Source of the DNA: CAVQBP01 sp964448105
GTDB lineage: Bacteria > Bacteroidota > Ignavibacteria > Ignavibacteriales > Ignavibacteriaceae
Direction: 5' to 3'
Assembly (NCBI GenBank): GCA_964448105.1
Contig: CAYUVK010000166.1
Coordinates: 1-6,149 of the forward strand
DNA length: 6,149 nt
Position numbers and translations under genes: made by a program. This document shows, piece by piece, positions 1 through 4,093 of the stretch; the stretch's first letter is position 1; each line of letters begins with the position of its first letter. The notes beneath the pieces are model-generated. The model was given only the letters and a program-made list of their open reading frames with translations. It searched no databases and was not told where the DNA came from.

Positions 1-6
1 TTTTAC

Positions 7-48
7 TGACATTTCTATCGAGTCGTATCTATGACATTTCTATCGAGT
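7..48. repeat. Two tandem copies of a 17-bp motif, 25-bp period
   Basis: The motif tgacatttctatcgagt is present without mismatch at 7-23 and again at 32-48, separated by 8 unrelated bases. The array may continue to the left of the window. The inner 14 bases (acatttctatcgag) occur a third time at 4328-4341, inside the caspase gene. The motif is not an obvious palindrome, and no gene lies next to it that would identify it as an operator. The unit is shorter and less regular than a CRISPR repeat-spacer array, and no cas gene is visible. Confidence 0.8.
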
Positions 49-66
49 TATTACATGGCAGATAAA

Positions 67-199
67 TTTTGAAGATTTTTATTGCCCTTATAAATTATTA
101 AATTTAGATTAACACGTATCGTAATTTGAGGTATGGAGAAAAATGAGGCAATTTCTCTTCATCTCGACCATTCTATTTGTCCCGATGAGAATTTATAAG
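67..199 (+). repeat. Diverged long repeat, copy A
   Basis: This stretch aligns collinearly with 3940-4073 (copy B). Shared blocks in the same order are atttttattgcc (75-86), a TA(G/C)ATTA block (105-111), GGTATGG (130-136), atttctcttcat (151-162), a GAC(C)ATTC block (166-173) and tttataag (192-199). Spacing between blocks differs by only a few bases. Copy B is the leader of the caspase gene, whereas copy A is followed by no comparable gene. Copy A could therefore be the leftover leader of a lost gene, or one member of a dispersed intergenic family. A 21-codon ORF inside it (133-198) is not preserved in copy B, so the element is probably not coding. Confidence 0.65.
133..162 (+). other. Small hairpin within repeat copy A
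   Basis: GAGAAA (136-141) can pair with TTTCTC (152-157) across a 10-base loop. ATG (133-135) can extend the stem with CAT (160-162) across a two-base bulge. The same fold is possible in copy B at 4003-4031, where one A-T pair becomes G-T, a pair still allowed in RNA. There is no T-run after it, so it does not look like a terminator. A structured leader or small RNA is possible but unproven. Confidence 0.35.
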
Positions 200-473
200 A
201 AAAAATTAGATTAAGAATTACTGCCGATTTCCCTTTATAGGTGATGTGCGAAGTTGCCTATTTCTATTTTAATTAAATATTTCTGGGCTGCGGCTTAGTT
301 ACAAGTCTGGTTAGCTGCATTTTTTAGGAGGTTAGAAATGAGTTATAAATTCCTTAAAGAATTGACGTGCTAATTAAAGTTCTTTCTAAATTGCTGTATT
401 GGACTGCAGCTTAGAAGCAACACCTTTATGTGTATGTCAATCCGAAAGAACTCCGTAAATCGTCTTGTCGGGT
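200..473. other. Intergenic region without a recognisable gene
   Basis: No protein family is recognisable on either strand. The region contains a micro-ORF with a strong ribosome binding site (338-373), flanked by an imperfect direct repeat: taattaaa at 270-277 and 371-378, then tgg(g/a)ctgc(g/a)gcttag at 284-298 and 400-414, the latter matching at 13 of 15 bases. A perfect 9-bp inverted repeat joins agttctttc (378-386) to gaaagaact (444-452), with a smaller TTGCT/AGCAA pair nested inside (391-395, 416-420). On the minus strand a 35-codon ORF (477 down to 370) overlaps the stop of the 474-1073 gene by ATGA, but it has no ribosome binding site. Gene decay or a structured RNA could both explain this. 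Confidence 0.5.
326..373 (+). other. Strong ribosome binding site with an 11-codon ORF
   Basis: AGGAGG (326-331) lies 6 bases before ATG 338, the best Shine-Dalgarno site in the window. The frame reads MSYKFLKELTC and stops at TAA 371-373. The peptide contains no run of a regulatory amino acid, so a classical attenuation leader is not evident. No plus-strand gene follows. It is either the preserved start of a decayed gene or a very short peptide gene. Confidence 0.35.
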
Positions 474-1073
474 TCATTGTGTTAATACTAAAGGTGGGAA
501 ATGGACCTGAGTGGATAACCAATCCCACGCGCCACCAGTTTTCTGTTCTAGAAATCCAAAGGTCTGTTGAGTAGGTGGAACGTTCTTCATAATCAATGAT
601 ACCTTCGAAGGTCCGTTTAGTGACTTTGTACCATTATTCGCAAGAATTCCAGTCCCAGCAAAACCGTCCAGATTGAAAGTCGACTGGCCGAATGCTTGGA
701 TAGTAAATTCCATTATGTAGGTTGCTACGGATGTTATCCCATATGCAATTGGTTCAAAGTGCATCTGAATGATTGGATTGCGTAAAGGAGTTTTGCTACG
801 GTCGAAACTCGCTCGAGGGGATGTAGCATCAATTTGCACGATAGTAGGTACGATGATAGTTAAGTTTGTTCGACCGCGGCCTATTGTTTTAGTGCAACTA
901 AGGGTCTCAATGGGAATAAAAGGGAAAACTACTACACCCCCGATCGGGGTTAACAATTTCTGGAAGTCTTTTACTGTCAGATCCGGCTTGAACTTTGAGA
1001 AGTTAGTGATATGTTTATCAAAGGTTTCAGGTTCTACACCCTTTTTACTTGCAGCTGTTGATGTTTTTTTCAT
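474..1073 (-). CDS. Hypothetical beta-rich protein, 199 residues
   Basis: I do not recognise this family. The chosen start is ATG at 1073, because AAAGGA (1086-1081) sits 7 bases upstream; a TTG two codons earlier (1079) would be only about one base from that site. The protein has a lysine/serine/threonine-rich N-terminus and no signal peptide or membrane segment. A long run of short hydrophobic stretches separated by Gly, Asn, Pro and Thr suggests a beta-sandwich or similar all-beta fold. The C-terminal part is the most protein-like section, with a NVPPTQQTFGFLEQ segment, a GGAWDWLS segment and a PPLVL ending. Base composition is distinct: bases 601-660 contain 27 G/C of 60, against 18 of 60 at 1561-1620 in the operon next door. 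This suggests separate origin or different expression constraints. It is separated from the 1234-2294 operon by about 160 bases and is probably transcribed on its own. Confidence 0.75.
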   Translation of the reverse strand: MKKTSTAASKKGVEPETFDKHITNFSKFKPDLTVKDFQKLLTPIGGVVVFPFIPIETLSCTKTIGRGRTNLTIIVPTIVQIDATSPRASFDRSKTPLRNPIIQMHFEPIAYGITSVATYIMEFTIQAFGQSTFNLDGFAGTGILANNGTKSLNGPSKVSLIMKNVPPTQQTFGFLEQKTGGAWDWLSTQVHFPPLVLTQ

Positions 1074-1233
1074 ATCCAATTCCTTTCAAAAATTTTAGAT
1101 TGGGGAAAACTAAATAAAAAGACGAAGCGAATATATATCAAAAAATTAGAATTATTTGTGATGAATGGAGAATATATTTTAGAGGGGAGATGTTTTGAAT
1201 TGAGGCAGTTAGTGCAACACTATATTTTAAGCG

Positions 1234-1419
1234 CTAATTCTCTCTTGAATACTTCCTAATTTTCTTCTCCATCTCCTTTTTCAATTCCACTACTTCTTTT
1301 AAAATCTCATCTTTATTGGTAATACCTTTTTGCTCTAGTATTTTTATTAAAGCCTGTATCTCCAGCATATTCGAAACGGCTAACTCTTCATATGTAACTA
1401 ACGGATTATCTTTGGACAT
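1234..1419 (-). CDS. Small helical protein, 61 residues
   Basis: This is a short charged protein predicted to be almost entirely alpha-helical. An N-terminal stretch (about residues 8-30, VTYEELAVSNMLEIQALIK) leads into a Lys/Glu-rich amphipathic helix (about 35-60) that could form a coiled coil. Role is unknown; a protein-protein interaction or adaptor role is a guess. ATG 1419 is supported by GGAAGGAG (1430-1423), placed slightly close to the start. The first codons overlap the end of the upstream gene by 14 bases, so translation is probably coupled. The last 35 residues align without gaps, 15 identical, to a frame preserved at 3809-3916, and a further related C-terminus lies at 2482-2610. 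The family was therefore present at least three times in this neighbourhood, and this is the only copy that looks complete. Confidence 0.8.
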   Translation of the reverse strand: MSKDNPLVTYEELAVSNMLEIQALIKILEQKGITNKDEILKEVVELKKEMEKKIRKYSREN

Positions 1420-1672
1420 AAACTCCTTCCAGTTTAATTTGTTTTATTTTTGGATTCTGTTTTTCTTCTGATGGTTTTTTATTATAAAATTCTTTAGCAG
1501 TATAATAAATATCATCAAGAGTTTTGAGTGATAAACTGTCGCAGTTCTGTTTTGTATATTCTAATATAAGTTCACCAGTGTTGGAATATATGTTGAAAAT
1601 AAGATTCCTAACATCAATCCTTGAATAAATAATATAAGGTACACAACCTGGCATAAAAACAACAAATAGCAT
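1406..1672 (-). CDS. Hypothetical small protein, 88 residues
   Basis: I do not recognise this family. It is the middle gene of the minus-strand operon: it follows the DUF502-like gene within a few dozen bases and overlaps the next gene by 14 bases. The start is uncertain. ATG 1672 is listed, but neither it nor ATG 1654 has a ribosome binding site. A TTG at 1696, 10 bases after the preceding stop, would add eight residues and give an N-terminus resembling a lipoprotein signal (basic residues, hydrophobic run, then FMPGC), although the -3 to -1 residues are not a standard lipobox. The rest has beta-strand-like hydrophobic segments (VPYIIYSRIDV, NLIFNIYS), a helical middle and a Lys-rich tail. 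Translation probably depends on coupling to the upstream gene. Confidence 0.6.
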   Translation of the reverse strand: MLFVVFMPGCVPYIIYSRIDVRNLIFNIYSNTGELILEYTKQNCDSLSLKTLDDIYYTAKEFYNKKPSEEKQNPKIKQIKLEGVYVQR

Positions 1673-1706
1673 ACGATAGATTATAAAGAATTTCAAACAA
1701 GCACAA

Positions 1707-2294
1707 TTATAGAGTGCCCTTTAACAATCCATTTTTAGTGAAAGGTACAAGTTCTTTTATAGGTGACATTTTCATTCCAAAGGACATACATGCTGCCAAG
1801 GATTGTCCGTATGTCCTGCCTGTATAATATAATTGTTCAATCGGTAATAGTTGGCCGGATAAATGTCCGCCGCTTGTAGGTCCTCCCTGTGTGGGGACAA
1901 CTTCTCCCAATTCCTGCACATCACCTTTTATTATAATATTATGCACTTTAATAAGAATGCCAAGACCAAGTTTTTGCTTATCTGTAAAATAAGCAACCTC
2001 CGGTTTTTTGAAGATTTCAGCAGGTAGGAATTTTTTGAAGATACTGAATCTTTTTGATTTTTGCAGCTTTCTTGAAAAAACACCAAGAAAAAATAAAATA
2101 CCGAAGGCAAGTATAATCTGAAATATCTCATTTTTTGTAATAAAGGATGACATTCCAAGCAGTGCTTGTATCATAGATCCGAAGACCGTTACTAATACTA
2201 AGATAAAAATAAGAGCTACAACTCCCCAGAAAAAAACTTTCCCGAGTGCTATTAGTTCATTCTTTACCCATTTTAGTAGTTTTCCATTATTCAT
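1707..2294 (-). CDS. DUF502-like inner-membrane protein, 195 residues
   Basis: Two hydrophobic segments (about residues 20-46 and 56-74) form a membrane hairpin, followed by a basic stretch (SRKLQKSKRF) typical of a cytoplasmic exit. The remaining ~115 residues are soluble, with a PTQGGPTSGG motif (134-143) and a following segment ending in a small-residue helix (SLAACMSFGM). In the DUF502 family a membrane hairpin is also followed by a soluble domain carrying a VPT..PTSG motif and a helix ending near a SxG; the resemblance is from memory and distant. That family has no firmly established biochemical role in bacteria that I can cite. ATG 2294 has AAAGGA (2305-2300) at suitable spacing. It is the first gene of a three-gene operon with the 1406-1672 and 1234-1419 genes. 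Confidence 0.7.
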   Translation of the reverse strand: MNNGKLLKWVKNELIALGKVFFWGVVALIFILVLVTVFGSMIQALLGMSSFITKNEIFQIILAFGILFFLGVFSRKLQKSKRFSIFKKFLPAEIFKKPEVAYFTDKQKLGLGILIKVHNIIIKGDVQELGEVVPTQGGPTSGGHLSGQLLPIEQLYYTGRTYGQSLAACMSFGMKMSPIKELVPFTKNGLLKGTL

Positions 2295-2321
2295 TTATTA
2301 TCCTTTAAAATTTCTAAAAAT

Positions 2322-2351
2322 ATAATAAAAATTAGTGATTATATTTTCCAA
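2322..2351 (-). promoter_or_regulatory. Candidate promoter for the minus-strand operon
   Basis: On the minus strand, TTGGAA (2351-2346) and TATTAT (2327-2322) are separated by 18 bases. Initiation about 7 bases after the second box would give a leader of roughly 20 bases before ATG 2294. The region is extremely AT-rich, so such boxes arise easily by chance, and the host's sigma-factor preference is unknown. Confidence 0.3.
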
Positions 2352-2481
2352 AAATTCAAAGAGATTTAATAAATTGGAAAAATTATAATTTTAAATTGAA
2401 TTTATATTAAGGTATTGTTAATCTTTTATTAAACTAGATAATTTTTGATTTATAAATAGATGTTTTACCACATACCATTCC
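2352..2481. other. AT-rich intergenic stretch
   Basis: No ORF of note, hairpin with T-run, or repeat was seen here. It separates the minus-strand operon from the remnant at 2482-2610 and may hold further upstream promoter sequence for the operon. Confidence 0.5.
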
Positions 2482-2610
2482 CTAATTCTCCCTCCCCATC
2501 CTCCTAATCTTCTCCTCCCAATCTTTTTTAAGCACACCAACTTCTTCAATCCTACTTTTGATAAAACAAAATTTTTTAAAGGAATTATCTTGAAAAATTA
2601 ATTTTTTCAT
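2482..2610 (-). pseudogene. Remnant of the 61-residue helical family
   Basis: On the minus strand an open frame from ATG 2610 to TAG 2482 encodes 42 residues ending IEEVGVLKKDWEEKIRRMGREN. This ending matches the C-terminus preserved at 3809-3916 (EEVGVLKEEMEEKIKRMGREN) and the end of the intact 1234-1419 gene. The first residues (KKLIFQD) match KKLIISED of the other remnant, but an extra 12-residue stretch (NSFKKFCFIKSR) interrupts the helix. The N-terminal half of the family is missing and ATG 2610 has no ribosome binding site. It is probably debris of a duplicated gene, though a translated 42-residue peptide cannot be excluded. Confidence 0.6.
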
Positions 2611-2616
2611 TATAAA
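2590..2616 (+). promoter_or_regulatory. Weak candidate promoter for the 2674 gene cluster
   Basis: TTGAAA (2590-2595) and TATAAA (2611-2616) lie on the plus strand with a 15-base spacer, shorter than the usual 17. They are upstream of the first gene of the plus-strand cluster and no better candidate was found. The AT-rich context makes chance matches likely. Confidence 0.2.
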
Positions 2617-2673
2617 TTGAAATAGTCGTCAAAATAAGTAAGCAGCTAACAAACAGAACGGGGAGCAATTATA

Positions 2674-2940
2674 ATGACGGATTGGATTCCACTAATAATC
2701 TTATTTACAATTTTTTTAACAAGCTTTGTCCTTCGGATTTTAGCATCTAAAAATTTGTTAAATGAATATTCTGAGGAACGTTCGAGTGTTATTTTTAATA
2801 CCAAAAGATCAATGTCCATAAACAGAAATATGTTTAATAAAAAGGGGAAGGTATTTTATATAGCCAGCATGACTGTAATGTTCTTGTGGATATTATACGT
2901 AATAGGAATAATAATTTACAATTTTGTACTGCATAATTAG
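2674..2940 (+). CDS. Small two-helix membrane protein, 88 residues
   Basis: Two strongly hydrophobic segments (about residues 5-22 and 62-85) flank a hydrophilic loop rich in Arg, Lys, Asn and Ser (about 25-60). The most likely topology has both ends on the same side of the inner membrane. I do not recognise a family and see no catalytic motif. ATG 2674 has a purine-rich ribosome binding site (GGGGAG, 2660-2665) 8 bases upstream. The next gene starts 23 bases after this stop on the same strand, so the two are probably co-transcribed. The pairing with a nuclease-fold protein could mean a shared job, but nothing in this sequence shows it. Confidence 0.75.
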   Translation: MTDWIPLIILFTIFLTSFVLRILASKNLLNEYSEERSSVIFNTKRSMSINRNMFNKKGKVFYIASMTVMFLWILYVIGIIIYNFVLHN

Positions 2941-2963
2941 CTAAGTTTTAAAGGACAAATATC

Positions 2964-3506
2964 ATGGGATTAAAAAGAATATCATCTCACTTACTTAAAA
3001 AAATGGAATCAGCTGGAGAACCTATAATAATTTCAAAAACTGAAAAAACACCAATCCAATCTTATGTAAAAAAACTCCTGAAAATTGTTTCCCAAATGCA
3101 AAATGACTATCCCCAAAAGAAATTTACGTTAGACGGAAGATTGGTAGGGGATATCGGTGAAGTCTTAGCTGCAGAAAAATATTTAATAAAATTAAATGAA
3201 GGACTTACAAAACATCATGATGCAATTTGTACTGATGGCACCAAGAAAAAAGTCCAAATTAAATCAACGATGAAAGACACTTTAACTTTCCCCTGTGATC
3301 ATGTTCCGGATTATTATTTAGGGATTAGAATTCATAGTAACGGGACTATTGAAGAAGTATTTAATGGACCAGGAGATATGGTAAAAGAAATTGTTAAGGA
3401 CAGGAAAATTTCAAAGACAAATTTGCACTTGATTCCTATCAAGACACTAAAAATGAAAAATCAAGAAGTTCCAGATAAAAAACGAATTCATTTAAAAAAT
3501 AAATAA
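2964..3506 (+). CDS. Putative PD-(D/E)XK nuclease-fold protein, 180 residues
   Basis: The central block (about residues 54-105) reads FTLDGRLVGDIGEVLAAEKY, then a HHDA segment, then VQIKST. The spacing of Glu66 in GDIGE, Asp86 in HHDA and Gln98-Ile-Lys100 resembles the E...D...(E/Q)xK core of restriction-endonuclease-like folds. From memory the same arrangement occurs in an uncharacterised family labelled DUF6998; that label needs a profile search. Gln in place of Glu before the Lys is seen in some active members of this superfamily, so activity is possible but not shown. The N-terminal ~50 residues are basic and helical; the C-terminus is Lys-rich and could bind nucleic acid. ATG 2964 follows AAAGGA (2950-2955) by 8 bases. 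No methyltransferase or helicase partner is present, so this is not a recognisable restriction-modification locus. Confidence 0.75.
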   Translation: MGLKRISSHLLKKMESAGEPIIISKTEKTPIQSYVKKLLKIVSQMQNDYPQKKFTLDGRLVGDIGEVLAAEKYLIKLNEGLTKHHDAICTDGTKKKVQIKSTMKDTLTFPCDHVPDYYLGIRIHSNGTIEEVFNGPGDMVKEIVKDRKISKTNLHLIPIKTLKMKNQEVPDKKRIHLKNK

Positions 3507-3577
3507 TTGAGAAAATTTTATATACTTAAATGTCTTATCAATTAAAAATTGTTATTAATTAGTTAAAGGAATTAAAA

Positions 3578-3757
3578 ATGCTACCAGCCGAAGAAAAAAA
3601 CGATGTGCTGCCCATATGCCCGCACTGCTTAAAGGAAATTGTTAAGGTGTGGTATCGGCAGCTGGAAAGCGTTTTGGGGAAAAGATATATCTATTTCTGT
3701 CCTGATTGTAAAAAAGTTTTAGGAGTATCTCACAGAAAAGGTTTCTGGATGGGTTAA
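3578..3757 (+). CDS. Small zinc-ribbon protein, 59 residues
   Basis: Two Cys pairs, CPHC (residues 14-17) and CPDC (41-44), are separated by 23 residues containing VWYRQLESVLGKRYIYF, and the protein ends VLGVSHRKGFWMG. The pattern is that of a single rubredoxin-knuckle zinc ribbon binding one zinc ion. The aromatic, compact sequence resembles a small conserved hypothetical protein that I recall from several FCB-group genomes; no function is known to me. Possible roles include nucleic-acid or protein binding, which the sequence does not settle. ATG 3578 has AAAGGA (3565-3570) 7 bases upstream. It is 71 bases after the nuclease-fold gene on the same strand, so it may share its transcript or have its own promoter. 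It is convergent with the remnant at 3809-3916. Confidence 0.8.
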   Translation: MLPAEEKNDVLPICPHCLKEIVKVWYRQLESVLGKRYIYFCPDCKKVLGVSHRKGFWMG

Positions 3758-3808
3758 ACGTTCAGCAATATCAAACTAGCCAAAGTCTACAAATTTTAAT
3801 TCTGGAAT

Positions 3809-3916
3809 CTAATTCTCCCTCCCCATCCTCTTAATCTTCTCTTCCATCTCTTCTTTTAACACACCCACTTCTTCCAAAACATCTTCAGAAATAATCAATT
3901 TTTTTCTTTCAAACAT
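3809..3916 (-). pseudogene. Second remnant of the 61-residue helical family
   Basis: On the minus strand 35 codons from ATG 3916 to TAG 3809 encode MFERKKLIISEDVLEEVGVL followed by KEEMEEKIKRMGREN. It aligns without gaps to the last 35 residues of the intact 61-residue protein, 15 identical. In-frame stop codons lie just upstream (3920-3922 and 3932-3934), and ATG 3916 has no ribosome binding site, so the N-terminal half has been lost. The DNA of its 3' end (ctaattctccctccccatcc) is identical to that of the remnant at 2482, more similar than either is to the intact gene. This suggests that the two remnants share a recent ancestor. Confidence 0.65.
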
Positions 3917-3939
3917 TCGTTATAATTTGATTTATACAT

Positions 3940-4073
3940 TTCAAAAATTTTTATTGCCTTTCTGAATTAATAAATATACATTAGAATTCAGCGAAAAAAG
4001 GTATGGGGAAAATTTGTAGATTTCTCTTCATTCCTGGACATTCCTCTTTATCCCCAAGTGGATTCTTTATAAG
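3940..4073 (+). repeat. Diverged long repeat, copy B (leader of the caspase gene)
   Basis: This is collinear with copy A at 67-199: atttttattgcc (3947-3958), TACATTA (3977-3983), GGTATGG (4000-4006), atttctcttcat (4020-4031), GGACATTC (4036-4043) and tttataag (4066-4073) keep their order and nearly their spacing. The element ends 20 bases before the caspase start codon, so it probably supplies the promoter and untranslated leader. The hairpin seen in copy A can form here at 4003-4031. An alternative stem pairs TGGGGA (4004-4009) with TCCCCA (4051-4056); it is not conserved in copy A. Confidence 0.65.
3953..3982 (+). promoter_or_regulatory. Candidate promoter inside repeat copy B
   Basis: TTG (3953-3955) and TACATT (3977-3982) occupy the same relative positions as TTG (82-84) and TAGATT (105-110) in copy A, with gaps of 21 and 20 bases. 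The TTG...TAnnTT layout loosely resembles the -33/-7 elements described for Bacteroidota. Conservation in both copies supports function, but the match is partial. Confidence 0.3.
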
Positions 4074-4093
4074 TACAATAGGAGATTACAGAT

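Noticed and set aside
7..48. Possible CRISPR array at the left edge
   Set aside because: Only two 17-bp units with an 8-bp gap are present; repeat and spacer are too short, and no cas gene is visible.
133..198. 21-codon frame inside repeat copy A
   Set aside because: Copy B reads differently in the corresponding frame, so the repeat is not conserved as protein.
378..452. 9-bp inverted repeat as a transcription terminator for the 474-1073 gene
   Set aside because: The loop is about 57 bases and no T-run follows on the minus strand, so it does not resemble an intrinsic terminator.
370..477. 35-codon minus-strand frame overlapping the stop of the 474-1073 gene by ATGA
   Set aside because: The overlap suggests coupling, but there is no ribosome binding site, the peptide resembles nothing known, and it covers the inverted repeat; too weak to call as a gene.
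769..1098. 109-codon plus-strand frame opposite the 474-1073 gene
   Set aside because: It is antisense to a better-supported gene with a ribosome binding site and a more protein-like composition; the frame itself has no ribosome binding site and no recognisable domain.
1931..2158. 75-codon minus-strand frame inside the DUF502-like gene
   Set aside because: It lies in another frame of the same strand within a well-supported membrane protein and shows no ribosome binding site or motif.
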